Of a stretch of DNA of 64,000 nt, positions 46,577 to 54,982 are shown piece by piece (within the stretch, counting starts at the first letter, position 1; every line of letters starts with the position of its first letter). The position numbers and the translations under genes are program-made. Origin of the DNA: Granulosicoccaceae sp. 1_MG-2023 (GTDB taxonomy: Bacteria; Pseudomonadota; Gammaproteobacteria; Granulosicoccales; Granulosicoccaceae); the NCBI GenBank assembly GCA_030546905.1, contig JAUOPI010000007.1, positions 104,280 through 168,279 of the forward strand. Direction: 5' to 3'. The notes under the pieces were generated by a model. The model saw only the letters and a program-made list of their open reading frames with translations, was not told the DNA's origin and did not search any database.

Positions 46577-47311
46577 ATGAATGCACACGCGATGTATAAC
46601 GCCGTTGAGAACCAGGATCATGACGATCTGGTGGTCAACAACGCCAAACTGGTTAAACGGATCGCCTTTCACCTGATGAACCGTCTTCCGCCGAGTGTTC
46701 AGGCCGAAGATCTTATTCAGGCCGGTATGATTGGTCTGATCGATGCGGCGCGCAACTATGACCCCTCGCAGGGGGCAAGTTTTGAGACCTACGCCGGCAT
46801 TCGTGTCCGTGGTGCCATGCTTGATGAAATTCGCCGTTCTGACTGGACGCCGCGTTCCGTTCACCGCAAATCGCGCGAGGCCGCTGAGGTTATCCGCCGT
46901 TTTGAACAACGCGTTGGCCGAGATGCCAATGATGCCGAGGTGGCCGCTGAACTGGGTATCTCGTTGCAGGCCTATCATCAGATCCTGACCGAAAGCACCA
47001 GTGCGCATATCTTCAGTTTCGACCAGCCGGATGAACAGACCGGTGAGCCGATTGCCTTGCCCAAGAGTGACGAGGTGACGCCGGTTGAGAATATGGAGAA
47101 TGACAGTTTCCAGGAAGCGCTGGCCAAGTGCATCAAGAATCTGCCGGAGCGCGAAAGTCTGGTGATGTCCTTGTATTACGACGAGGATCTGAATCTGCGC
47201 GAAATCGGTGAAATCCTCGGTGTCAGTGAATCGCGCGTATGCCAGATTCACGGCCAGGCGCTGGTTCGCCTGCGCGCGCGTTTGTCGGAATGGACTCAGC
47301 CGGACGAGTAG
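46577..47311 (+). CDS. fliA: Flagellar sigma factor FliA (sigma-28)
   Basis: This 244-residue sigma factor has region 2 (LVKRIAFHLMNRLPPSVQAE, DLIQAGMIGLIDAARNYDPS), the FliA-like GAMLDEIRRSDWTPRSVHRK, and region 4 (REIGEILGVSESRVCQIHGQ). It transcribes late genes including flagellin and is held by FlgM (4289). It is co-transcribed with fleN, the normal pairing in polar flagellates. Confidence 0.96.
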   Translation: MNAHAMYNAVENQDHDDLVVNNAKLVKRIAFHLMNRLPPSVQAEDLIQAGMIGLIDAARNYDPSQGASFETYAGIRVRGAMLDEIRRSDWTPRSVHRKSREAAEVIRRFEQRVGRDANDAEVAAELGISLQAYHQILTESTSAHIFSFDQPDEQTGEPIALPKSDEVTPVENMENDSFQEALAKCIKNLPERESLVMSLYYDEDLNLREIGEILGVSESRVCQIHGQALVRLRARLSEWTQPDE

Positions 47312-47399
47312 GGCGGTGTTGAGACCGCAAGCCGTTCTTCTAACCCAATGTATTACAGCAGGCTGAACTCTGCAGAGAGTTGCCCGGGTCAATGGATTC

Positions 47400-47855
47400 A
47401 TGTCGATGGTTCTAGATGATGATAAATGGTACACGCAGCGTGGCTCGCGCCTGGCCGGCCCGTATTCACGTCTGACGATTCATCGTTATCTGCTGCTCGG
47501 TCGTATTAAAAACAGCGACAGAGTGAGCAAAGACGGCAAGCTCTGGGAGCCGATTACCCAGGTACCGGAACTGATCCCTGAGGAGTTGCTCGATCTCGAT
47601 TCGGATATGGGCTGGAAGAAATTCCTGCGTGCCCGCGATCTGGTTGACGAGCGTCGTCAGGCCCGTGCCGAAGAAGACCAACACCAACAAGACCGCGTCG
47701 AAGAGGAAGTGATGCTGACGCGTCTGCGCGATGAGTGGAACCGTTCGCTGAACCTGCAACCCAACCGCCCGCACAGTGTGTTGCCGGTGTCCCTGTTCGG
47801 CGTCACCGTGATTGCCGGCATCGTCATTATCCTGCTTAACCTCAGCGCCCCCTGA
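47400..47855 (+). CDS. Tail-anchored protein with GYF_2-like N terminus
   Basis: This 151-residue protein begins with a GYF_2-like unit (DDKWYTQRGSRLAGPYSRLT, then HRYLLLGRIKNSDRVSKDGK and LWEPITQVPEL), has a charged helical middle that may be a coiled coil (RRQARAEEDQHQQDRVEEEV), and ends with one membrane helix (VLPVSLFGVTVIAGIVIILL). The short C-terminal tail suggests a tail-anchored protein with a cytoplasmic domain that may bind proline-rich partners. It starts 89 bases after fliA on the same strand. Function is unknown. Confidence 0.72.
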   Translation: MSMVLDDDKWYTQRGSRLAGPYSRLTIHRYLLLGRIKNSDRVSKDGKLWEPITQVPELIPEELLDLDSDMGWKKFLRARDLVDERRQARAEEDQHQQDRVEEEVMLTRLRDEWNRSLNLQPNRPHSVLPVSLFGVTVIAGIVIILLNLSAP

Positions 47856-48162
47856 GTGCCGTTCAGGTCAAACTTTTGGCCGGTGGCGGTATACCGGCGT
47901 CATCGGCCGTAAAACCGGCACCACCGCGGCGGTCCGCACGGCTGCCCGTCATGTCCACAAGCTAACCCTGCGTCGGGATAGATTGTGGCTGTCAGTCCCG
48001 AATCAACAGCTTAGCCCCGTAAGCCTGGCCTCCGGGCCGGCAAATTGTGCGTGCGCGCCGCTTTCTGTCAGGCAAGAGCGCAAATTCCGACTATTCTCCT
48101 TCTTGTGGAACACGAATTGCTGCTCCTAGTCTGACTAATTGATATTCCAGGTATTCAGGGTA
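47856..48162 (+). other. Intergenic region before the GGDEF gene
   Basis: About 300 bases with no convincing gene, terminator or known promoter box. TCCGACTA near 48087 faintly resembles a sigma-28 -10 element but lacks a -35. Confidence 0.4.
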
Positions 48163-49071
48163 ATGTACAAAGACCGCACAATTACATCGATGAGTGACTA
48201 CGCCAATAAAGATGTGGTGACGAATCAGGCGCTCAATCGGCAGCGGGTAGACATCCAGATGCGCTATTTGGAGCTCTCGGAAACCTTGTTTAAAGCTCTG
48301 GATCCGAAGCTGCTGATCGAATCCTTCTTTCTCGAATCGCAGTGCTTCGTGGCCTACAGCGGCATCGAATACATCAATGATCAGTTCGATTTTGCGGTTT
48401 CCTTCGGTGAAGAAGGGGCCCATTCACTGGCCTACGAAATCAGTATTGCCGATGTGGATCTGGGCGAGCTGAAAATCTACCGTTCACATGCTTTTCTGGG
48501 CCGCGAAGTGCGCGAGTTGGAAAAGCTGATCTCCACGCTGGCCTATCCGCTGCGCAATGCGTCCATGTACTTCACGGCCATGCAATCGGCTTACCGCGAC
48601 CCCTTGACCAACGTTAACAACCGCGGGGCAATGGATAAAATCCTGCCGCGTGAGATCGCGCTGGCGCGCCGCTTCCGTACGCCGCTGTCACTGCTGGTGC
48701 TGGATGTGGACAAATTCAAATCGATTAATGATCTGCACGGCCACCAGGTCGGCGATGATGTGCTGCAGTCGTTTGCCTCTGTACTGCGCGATTGTGTACG
48801 CGATACGGATCTGATCTTCCGCTACGGCGGTGATGAGTTCGTGATCTCGCTCAGCAACACCGGCCTCGAAGGGGCGCTGGAGCTGGCCGAGCGGGTCAGG
48901 GCGAGCATTGAGCGCTGTCACCAGTACAGCAATGTGCAGATGATGCTCAGCACCAGTATCGGTGTCACCGAGCTGCGCGATAACGACACTGCAGAAAGCT
49001 TATTCCTGCGCTCCGACAGTGCTTTGCTTGAGGCAAAACGCAGGGGTCGCAATTGCGTCGCATACCTGTAA
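48163..49071 (+). CDS. Diguanylate cyclase (GGDEF domain)
   Basis: With ATG 48163 (AGGG just upstream) the protein has 302 residues; ATG 48190 is another choice. The N-terminal half is a helical and GAF-like sensory region (FVAYSGIEYINDQFDFAVSF). The C-terminal half is a complete GGDEF domain with DPLTNVNNRGAMDK, LVLDVDKFKSINDLHG, a RDTD inhibitory site five residues before GGDEF, and RYGGDEFV near 220. It should make c-di-GMP with product control. No EAL domain is present. It may supply signal for the PilZ protein and FleQ. Confidence 0.9.
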   Translation: MYKDRTITSMSDYANKDVVTNQALNRQRVDIQMRYLELSETLFKALDPKLLIESFFLESQCFVAYSGIEYINDQFDFAVSFGEEGAHSLAYEISIADVDLGELKIYRSHAFLGREVRELEKLISTLAYPLRNASMYFTAMQSAYRDPLTNVNNRGAMDKILPREIALARRFRTPLSLLVLDVDKFKSINDLHGHQVGDDVLQSFASVLRDCVRDTDLIFRYGGDEFVISLSNTGLEGALELAERVRASIERCHQYSNVQMMLSTSIGVTELRDNDTAESLFLRSDSALLEAKRRGRNCVAYL

Positions 49072-49136
49072 TAATACGCCGCGTCGCCCGCCGGCGCGTC
49101 GGCGATAAAAAAGCCGGATTCTTTTTTAAGAAAGTG

Positions 49137-49164
49137 TTGACACACTAACTCGCTTGTGTAGAAT
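49137..49164 (+). promoter_or_regulatory. Sigma-70 promoter of the first tRNA-Glu
   Basis: TTGACA (49137-49142), 16 bases, TAGAAT (49159-49164), followed by a GC-rich ACGCGCC discriminator, as expected for stable RNA genes under stringent control. Confidence 0.82.
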
Positions 49165-49423
49165 ACGCGCCTTCAAGGTTGACGAGAGATCTTCTCAACG
49201 GCCTTGCTGAAACAGCGTCCCCTTCGTCTAGAGGCCTAGGACACCGCCCTTTCACGGCGGTAACAGGGGTTCGAATCCCCTAGGGGACGCCAATATTTCA
49301 GCAAGTCGTGTCGGCCTTAATCCGGCGAGTCGGGTAATAAGCGGGTTCTTCCCGTTTCCTGGGCATTACCCGCCACGCATCAAAGCATATCTTCTCCAGT
49401 CCGTTCCGGGCTTGCAATAATCC
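49160..49423 (+). repeat. tRNA-Glu segmental duplication, first copy
   Basis: This segment is repeated at 49655-49909 with an offset near 490-495 bases. Both copies share the discriminator, CAAGGTTGACG leader, whole tRNA, and long trailing sequence (GTAATAAGCGGG, TTCCCGTTTCC, CACGCATCAAAGCA, GGGCTTGCA). The tRNA is identical and the flanks differ at scattered places. Confidence 0.8.
49217..49292 (+). tRNA. tRNA-Glu (TTC), first copy
   Basis: The 76 bases fold as a cloverleaf: GTCCCCT/AGGGGAC acceptor, anticodon arm CCGCC-CTTTCAC-GGCGG with anticodon TTC, T arm AGGGGTTCGAATCCCCT, and an encoded CCA. CTTGCTGAAA (49203-49212) and TTTCAGCAAG (49296-49305) pair around it and may guide processing. 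Confidence 0.97.
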
Positions 49424-49630
49424 AATACACTTAAATAACCGAATCAGTCCGCAGCTTTGTTGCGCCTGTGATTCAGCCCGTCCGCCCCTGGTTTCGTTTT
49501 GCTTGTTTTGCCTGGGCCGTTGATCCGCGGTTTTGCTGTGCGGCAGGCTTGGCCGCGGAATCCGGCGGGGCGGGGTGGTTTTTGTCGGTGAATAAATTCA
49601 GCGAAAGGGCCGGCATGCGGCATGTACGTA
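49293..49630 (+). other. Spacer between the two tRNA-Glu genes
   Basis: It is made of the trailing part of the first duplication copy and about 200 unique bases. A 75-codon minus-strand frame (49444-49671) has no ribosome site or known pattern and is not believed. Confidence 0.5.
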
Positions 49631-49659
49631 TTGTGTCCTGCAGATGACTTAGGTATTAT
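49631..49659 (+). promoter_or_regulatory. Sigma-70 promoter of the second tRNA-Glu
   Basis: TTGTGT (49631-49636), 17 bases, TATTAT (49654-49659), then the same ACGCGCC discriminator as in the first copy. The -35 is weaker than that of copy one. Confidence 0.65.
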
Positions 49660-49909
49660 ACGCGCCCTCAAGGTTGACGGGATGATGTCTCAACGGCCTT
49701 GCTGAAACAGCGTCCCCTTCGTCTAGAGGCCTAGGACACCGCCCTTTCACGGCGGTAACAGGGGTTCGAATCCCCTAGGGGACGCCAATTTTCAGCAAGT
49801 CGCGTCGGCCTTCATCCGGCGGGCGCAGGTAATAAGCGGGGGCTTCCCGTTTCCCGGCCACGCATCAAAGCACATCGTCTCTCCGGCCCGTTCAGGGCTT
49901 GCACTAATC
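49655..49909 (+). repeat. tRNA-Glu segmental duplication, second copy
   Basis: This is the second copy of the segment at 49160-49423. It is slightly shorter after the tRNA, with a deletion near the GGGCATTACCCG part of copy one. Confidence 0.8.
49712..49787 (+). tRNA. tRNA-Glu (TTC), second copy
   Basis: The 76 bases are identical to the first copy, including the anticodon TTC and encoded CCA. The flanking pair CTTGCTGAAA (49698-49707) and TTTCAGCAAG (49790-49799) is kept, while the rest of the flank has changed, which suggests it matters. Confidence 0.97.
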
Positions 49910-50090
49910 AAACTGGCAAAAAATCAGTCAGCCGCCGGCATTGCTGCAGGGCTTGTTCCGGCCTGTGGTTTTCATTTCTTTTCAACGGCTTTGCGCATGC
50001 TTGTCTTATTGTGTGCTGCGCCCGGCTTTGTCGCAGGCTTGTATAGGTGTCCTGCTGCGTTGCTGAACGAGGTTTGTTGTGGGCCGGCGT
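49910..50090. other. Spacer between the tRNA segment and the DUF123 gene
   Basis: No gene, terminator or clear repeat is visible. It holds neither an rnfE nor an nth remnant, although one of these might be expected at this end of the rnf operon. Confidence 0.45.
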
Positions 50091-50588
50091 TTAGGTCTGG
50101 CCGGAATTGTGGGGCTTGAGATACGTTAGTGCTGCGGCCCGCAGGCCACCGTCAAGCGAGACGCCGGTCAGTTGTTCAAGACGCGTCTGACTGAGCAGGT
50201 AAGGGCAGAAGAACAGATGTGAGTCTTGCTTGCTGTCGCTGGCGCCAAAGCCGCTGAACGGGCGGCTCAGCGCATTGCATTGGCTGAGCCGGATGACCCA
50301 GTCGTCTTCGGCTTTGTCTGCTGAGCATTGCCAGTAGGCGCCGGCCAGCGCGGTTTTGTGGCGCAGATAATCAATATGCCAGCGCCGGGTTTTGTCGCGT
50401 TTGAAGTGGCGTGACAGGCGCGATCTGAGCCCGCCGCCGCCAAAGGCGCTGCCCACGTAATAATAAAACCCCGGCGCGACTGAAAACCCGCCGAGTTTGC
50501 CGACCCGTACGGTTTGCGCGCGACGTGCGCAGAGAATCAGCAGGTAGGTGCCGCTGTCGGTCGGGAGATTACTCGGCCGCAGCGGCAT
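50091..50588 (-). CDS. DUF123 GIY-YIG-type nuclease family protein
   Basis: This 165-residue protein matches the DUF123 branch of GIY-YIG proteins: GTYLLILCARRAQTVRVG, PGFYYYVGSAFGGGGLRSRL, and RHFKRDKTRRWHIDYLRHK. The GTY and YVG elements form the GIY-YIG core. Related domains can be fused to endonuclease III in some archaea, so a role in nucleic acid cleavage is possible, but bacterial members lack a tested function. Its start overlaps the rnfG end by 20 bases, so it is the last gene of the metG-rnf unit. Confidence 0.85.
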   Translation of the reverse strand: MPLRPSNLPTDSGTYLLILCARRAQTVRVGKLGGFSVAPGFYYYVGSAFGGGGLRSRLSRHFKRDKTRRWHIDYLRHKTALAGAYWQCSADKAEDDWVIRLSQCNALSRPFSGFGASDSKQDSHLFFCPYLLSQTRLEQLTGVSLDGGLRAAALTYLKPHNSGQT

Positions 50589-51219
50589 GGTCGGCGAGAA
50601 ACGCCTGTGGGTTGTCGGCGTAGACCTGCAAGGTGTTGTGTACCGCTTTGACTACAGCGCGCGGCGTGATGGTCGCGCCGGTGAACTGGTCGAAAATCCC
50701 ACCGTCTTTTTTGACCGCCCAGCCGGCCTTGTCGGGGTTGCCGAGGGACTTGCCGGTAAAGCCGAGAATCCAGTCAGAACGGCTGATATCCACATCATCC
50801 CCCAGGCCGGGGGTTTCGCGGTGCGTGGTGACGCGGACGCCGGCCAGGCTGCCGTCGCGTTGGATACCGACCAGCAGGCCGATGCGGCCGTTGTAACCGT
50901 CAGGAGCCTCTGCGGCGACGATGACGGCATTGATCTGCCCGTCGCGGCGCGCGCGCCAGACCTTGACCGGTTCGTGGCTGCCGAGACGCGGGTCGCTGAC
51001 AAAGCTAAGGTCCTCAGTCAGCGCGTTGTCGAAGCTGTTCGGGGGCAGGATGTGTTGCAGCTCGTTGAGCAGCATCTGCTGTTCACTACGCGCAATCGCG
51101 CTCTTGGTTGAGCAGTGCGTCAGCGCCAGCAGGGAGGTGCTGGCGGCGGCAAACAGGCCGAGCATCAGTGCCGAACTGCGGATGCTCTCGCGCAGTGAAG
51201 GTGAAGCGTCGTCTTTCAT
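50569..51219 (-). CDS. rnfG: Electron transport complex subunit RnfG
   Basis: With the ATG at 51219 (ATGA overlap with rnfD) the protein has 216 residues, one N-terminal membrane helix (SSALMLGLFAAASTSLLALT) and an FMN-binding domain whose TGATIT segment near residue 180 holds the threonine that carries covalent FMN. It faces the periplasm within the Rnf complex, which moves electrons between ferredoxin and NAD while pumping ions. An open frame extends 19 codons upstream but starts inside rnfD. Confidence 0.94.
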   Translation of the reverse strand: MKDDASPSLRESIRSSALMLGLFAAASTSLLALTHCSTKSAIARSEQQMLLNELQHILPPNSFDNALTEDLSFVSDPRLGSHEPVKVWRARRDGQINAVIVAAEAPDGYNGRIGLLVGIQRDGSLAGVRVTTHRETPGLGDDVDISRSDWILGFTGKSLGNPDKAGWAVKKDGGIFDQFTGATITPRAVVKAVHNTLQVYADNPQAFLADHAAAAE

Positions 51220-52244
51220 CCGTGGCGTTCCCCGAATACCGGCGGGCGGTAAAAGTAATCGATGGCCGGTGCGCACAGATTCATCAGCAATACGGCAAAA
51301 GCCACCGCGTCAGGATAGCCGCCCCAGGTGCGGATCACGTAGACCAGCACGCCGGCGCCGGCACCGAACAGCAGCTTGCCGCGCGGGCTGGCCGGCGCGG
51401 TAACCGGGTCGGTCAGAATAAAAAATGCGCCGAGCATGGCGGCGCCGCTGAACAGATGAAACAGCGGGTTAAGAAAGTGGTCGCTGTCGATCAGGTAGAA
51501 AAACAGCGCAAAACTGAACAGGGTGCCGAGAAAGGCCGCCGGAATATGCCAGGCGATCAGGCCTTTGCGGATCAGCCAGATGCCGCCGGCCAGCCAGGTC
51601 AGCGCCAGCAGTTCCCAGCTGTGGCCGCCCAGCCAGCCGCCGATGCCGTCGGCGCCGGAGAAAATCTCGCTCAGGGTGGCGTTGCGGGTTAAGGCGGTTT
51701 TGACGGCGCCCAGCGGTGTGGCGTGGGTGAAAGCGTCGACAGGCAGCTGTCCCCACAGGGTCTGCCAGAGCTGGCTCAGCGACGGCGCCTGCGGGCTTTC
51801 AAGGCTGCGCGGAACACTCCATGCGGTCAACTGGCGCGGGAAGGAGATCAGCACCACCACATAGCCGACCATGGCCGGATTAAAGGGGTTAAAGCCCAGT
51901 CCGCCGTACAGCTGCTTGGCGATCACAATGGAGAAAAACACGCCGGTGACGATCACCCACCAGGGCACCAGCGGCGGCAGCGCAAGCGCGAACAGCCAGG
52001 CTGTCAGTACTGCGCTGAGATCGCCGATGGCCGGGCCGACGGGGCGGCCGCGCAGGCGCAGAATCAGGGCTTCAAATGCCACGGCTGAGACCACGGCCAG
52101 CAGAATATTCAGCCACACGCCGGCATTGAACAACAGGCCGTAAAGCAGGGTGCCGGGCAGCAGCGCGACCAGCACATGGCGCATCACGGCATTGACCGAG
52201 GCGGGGCCGACGGTATGAGGGGAGACGCGGGTGGCGAATTGCAT
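51216..52244 (-). CDS. rnfD: Electron transport complex subunit RnfD
   Basis: This 342-residue membrane protein has about nine helices and the RnfD/NqrB features LYGGLGFNPFNPAMVGYVVV and THATPLGAVKT, the second holding the threonine that carries covalent FMN. It follows rnfC by three bases. Its length is usual. Confidence 0.95.
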   Translation of the reverse strand: MQFATRVSPHTVGPASVNAVMRHVLVALLPGTLLYGLLFNAGVWLNILLAVVSAVAFEALILRLRGRPVGPAIGDLSAVLTAWLFALALPPLVPWWVIVTGVFFSIVIAKQLYGGLGFNPFNPAMVGYVVVLISFPRQLTAWSVPRSLESPQAPSLSQLWQTLWGQLPVDAFTHATPLGAVKTALTRNATLSEIFSGADGIGGWLGGHSWELLALTWLAGGIWLIRKGLIAWHIPAAFLGTLFSFALFFYLIDSDHFLNPLFHLFSGAAMLGAFFILTDPVTAPASPRGKLLFGAGAGVLVYVIRTWGGYPDAVAFAVLLMNLCAPAIDYFYRPPVFGERHG

Positions 52245-52247
52245 AGA

Positions 52248-53849
52248 TCAGTTCCCGCCGGTTTCTGCTGAGGAGCCGGCTTGTTTATCGTCTTTGTTGA
52301 GTTCGGCTTTGCGGGCCTTGGCGCGTTCCAGAGCCTGGGCGATGGCGTCTTTTTTGTCGTCACCGGCCGCGGCGTTTTTCTTGGCCAGGGCGGCCTTTTT
52401 GGCGGCCAGTTTGGCGGCTTTTTCCGCGGCGATACGGTCCAGCCGGGCTTGCCGTGCGTCGTGGCGCTGGCGGGCAATATCGGCTTTGCGGGATTCTTCA
52501 GCGGCGCTGCGGATATCGGTTTTGCTGAAGCGGAAGTAGTGCACCAGCGGGATGTGGCTGGGGCAGACGTAATCGCAGCAACCGCATTCAATGCAGCTGT
52601 TGATGGCGAATTTTTCCAGTGCTTCGTGATTGCGCGCGCGGCTGTACCAATAAAGCTGCTGTGGCAGCAGGCCGGCCGGGCAGGCCTGTGCACAGGCGCC
52701 GCAGCGGATGCAGGGCAGCGCGGCGGGTTTTTCCGGCAAGACGGCCGGGCTGGTGACCAGCAGGCAGTTGCCGGCCTTGACCAACGGCAGGGTGTCATCG
52801 GGCAGGGCGTAGCCCATCATGGGGCCGCCTAAGGTCAGGCGGTTCGCGCTGGCGGTATAACCGCCTGCGGCCTGGATCAGATCAGCCAGCGGGGTGCCGA
52901 TCCGTGCGCGGAAGTTCTGCGGTGCGCGAACACCGTCGCCGGTTACGGTCACCATGCGCGTGATCAGCGGTTCGCCGGTGCTGATAAAGCGTTCCAGCGC
53001 GTAGACTGTGCCCACATTCATCACCAGCATGCCGATATTGGAGGGCAGCTTGCCGGCCGGTACTTCTTTGTCGGTGAGGACTTTGATCAGTTGGCGCTCG
53101 CCGCCGGTCGGGTACAGGGTAGGTACGCTGACCACGGTGATCGGGTAGGACGAGGCTTTGGCCGCCTTGCTCATGGCGCTGATGGCGGCCGGTTTGTTGT
53201 CCTCGATGCCGACCAGACATTCGGTAGCGCCGCTCAGATGCAGGGCGATACCGATGCCGCGGACGATCTCGGCGGCGTTTTCCTGCATCAGGGTCTGGTC
53301 GCAGGTAATCCAGGGTTCGCATTCCGCGCCGTTGATAATCAGCGTGGTCACTTCCCATTCGCGTGCACTGCCGAGTTTTGTGGCGGTCGGGAAGACCGCG
53401 CCGCCGAGACCGACAATGCCGCTGTCCTGCAGGGCTGCGAGCAGCTCTTCACGGGAGCGGGACGGCCAGTCTTCGCCGACCGGGCTGTAGTCGGTCGCAC
53501 GGTCTTCGCCGTCGGCCTCCAGCACAATGCATTGATCGCTCAGGCCGGACGGGTGGGGCACCGGGCGGGCATCGATCGCGACAATCCGTCCCGAGGTCGG
53601 GGCGTGCAGGGCGGCGCTCGGCGCGGCCCCCGGGCGGGCGATGAGCTGGCCTTTGAGGACGTTGTCGCCGACGCTGACCAGCGCTTGCGCCGGTGCACCG
53701 ATGTGTTGGCGCAGGGGCAGGGTGTATTGGCCGCTCAGAGACAGTTCGGCGCTCGGTTGGCCGGTGGACTCGGCTTTATGGTCGTCGAGATGAATCCCGC
53801 CGTTAAATCTGAAATGCGTATCGCGGGTGTTGAACAGTCGGCTGATCAC
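52248..53849 (-). CDS. rnfC: Electron transport complex subunit RnfC
   Basis: With the GTG at 53849 (GTGA overlap with the rnfB stop) the protein has 533 residues and begins [20 protein letters not shown], as other RnfC proteins do. It has an NADH/FMN-binding region ([16 protein letters not shown]) and two 4Fe-4S motifs, [12 protein letters not shown] and [12 protein letters not shown]. The last 90 or so residues are a Lys/Ala/Glu-rich tail of the kind seen in gammaproteobacterial RnfC, here rather short. A frame open upstream of the GTG runs within rnfB and is not likely to be translated. Confidence 0.94.
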   Translation of the reverse strand: MISRLFNTRDTHFRFNGGIHLDDHKAESTGQPSAELSLSGQYTLPLRQHIGAPAQALVSVGDNVLKGQLIARPGAAPSAALHAPTSGRIVAIDARPVPHPSGLSDQCIVLEADGEDRATDYSPVGEDWPSRSREELLAALQDSGIVGLGGAVFPTATKLGSAREWEVTTLIINGAECEPWITCDQTLMQENAAEIVRGIGIALHLSGATECLVGIEDNKPAAISAMSKAAKASSYPITVVSVPTLYPTGGERQLIKVLTDKEVPAGKLPSNIGMLVMNVGTVYALERFISTGEPLITRMVTVTGDGVRAPQNFRARIGTPLADLIQAAGGYTASANRLTLGGPMMGYALPDDTLPLVKAGNCLLVTSPAVLPEKPAALPCIRCGACAQACPAGLLPQQLYWYSRARNHEALEKFAINSCIECGCCDYVCPSHIPLVHYFRFSKTDIRSAAEESRKADIARQRHDARQARLDRIAAEKAAKLAAKKAALAKKNAAAGDDKKDAIAQALERAKARKAELNKDDKQAGSSAETGGN

Positions 53850-54394
53850 GCGGCGTCCTCGTCTTCGGATTCGGGAGCGGGCCAGCGCCATTGGGCGATG
53901 TTTTCGCCGACCGGTTTCATGTCGATGCAGTCGACCGGGCAGGGCGGCAGGCACAGTTCGCAACCGGTGCATTCATCGGCGATCACGGTGTGCATTTTTT
54001 TAGCCGAGCCGAGGATGGCATCCACCGGGCAGGCCTGTATGCACAGGGTGCAGCCGATGCAGGTTTGTTCGTCGATCACGGCGACGGACTTGGGTTTTTC
54101 GACGCCGTTTTCCGGGTTAATCGGAATCACTTCGCGGTCGAGAAGGTCGGCCAGCGCACGCACGCCGTCCATGCCGCCCGGCGGGCATTGGTTGATCTCG
54201 GCTTCGTCGTTGGCGATGGCTTCCGCGTAAGGCCGGCAGCCGGGATAGCCGCACTGACCGCACTGGGTTTGTGGCAGCACGGCGTCGATCTGGTCGACGA
54301 CAGGGTCGCCTTCCACGCGAAAGCGCACGGCGGCGAAGCCCAGCGCTACGCCGAAGGCCACACACAGGAGCGTGATGATCAGTACAGCTGTCAT
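53846..54394 (-). CDS. rnfB: Electron transport complex subunit RnfB
   Basis: This 182-residue protein has an N-terminal membrane helix ([20 protein letters not shown]), the Fe-S motif CGQCGYPGC with a later Cys, and two ferredoxin-type 4Fe-4S motifs ([12 protein letters not shown] and [12 protein letters not shown]). It passes electrons from ferredoxin into the complex. It lies one base after rnfA and overlaps rnfC. Confidence 0.96.
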   Translation of the reverse strand: MTAVLIITLLCVAFGVALGFAAVRFRVEGDPVVDQIDAVLPQTQCGQCGYPGCRPYAEAIANDEAEINQCPPGGMDGVRALADLLDREVIPINPENGVEKPKSVAVIDEQTCIGCTLCIQACPVDAILGSAKKMHTVIADECTGCELCLPPCPVDCIDMKPVGENIAQWRWPAPESEDEDAA

Positions 54395-54395
54395 A

Positions 54396-54977
54396 TCAGA
54401 CCCGGATCAGGCCGGAAAAGCCCATAAAAGCCAGTGACATCAGGCCGGCGGTGATCAGTGCCACGGCATTGCCCTGAAAAGGTTCGGGCACATCGGCCGC
54501 GTTGACGCGTTCGCGGATGGCGGCGAACAGCACCAGCACCAGGGTAAAGCCCAGTGCGGCGCCGAAGCCGTACAGCGCGGATTCGACCAGACCGTGATCC
54601 TGCTGGACATTCAGCAGAGCGACCCCGAGTACCGCGCAGTTGGTGGTGATCAGCGGCAGGAAGATGCCCAGTACGTTGTACAACAGGGGACTGCTTTTGC
54701 GCACCACCATCTCGGTGAACTGCACCACAGCGGCGATGATCACGATAAAGGTGATGGTGCGCAGGTATTCCAGCCCGAAGGGCGCCAGCAGGTAGGTGTT
54801 GGCCAGATAGCTGCAGACCGAGGCGATGGTCAGCACGAAGGTCGTGGCCAGCCCCATCCCGGTGGCTGTTTCAAGCTTGCGCGAGACACCCATAAACGGG
54901 CACAGGCCAAGGAACTTCACCAGCACGAAGTTGTTTACCAGCAATGTGCTGACCAGGATGAGGAGGTACTCTTTCAC
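54396..54977 (-). CDS. rnfA: Electron transport complex subunit RnfA
   Basis: This 193-residue membrane protein has about six helices and starts [20 protein letters not shown] with [20 protein letters not shown], the RnfA/NqrE pattern including the conserved Cys. It starts five bases after the metG stop, so the rnf genes share the metG transcript. Confidence 0.97.
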   Translation of the reverse strand: MKEYLLILVSTLLVNNFVLVKFLGLCPFMGVSRKLETATGMGLATTFVLTIASVCSYLANTYLLAPFGLEYLRTITFIVIIAAVVQFTEMVVRKSSPLLYNVLGIFLPLITTNCAVLGVALLNVQQDHGLVESALYGFGAALGFTLVLVLFAAIRERVNAADVPEPFQGNAVALITAGLMSLAFMGFSGLIRV

Positions 54978-54982
54978 GGCGC

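Noticed and set aside
49444..49671. Open frame of 75 codons between the tRNA genes
   Set aside because: No ribosome site, odd composition, and it overlaps the promoter of the second tRNA.
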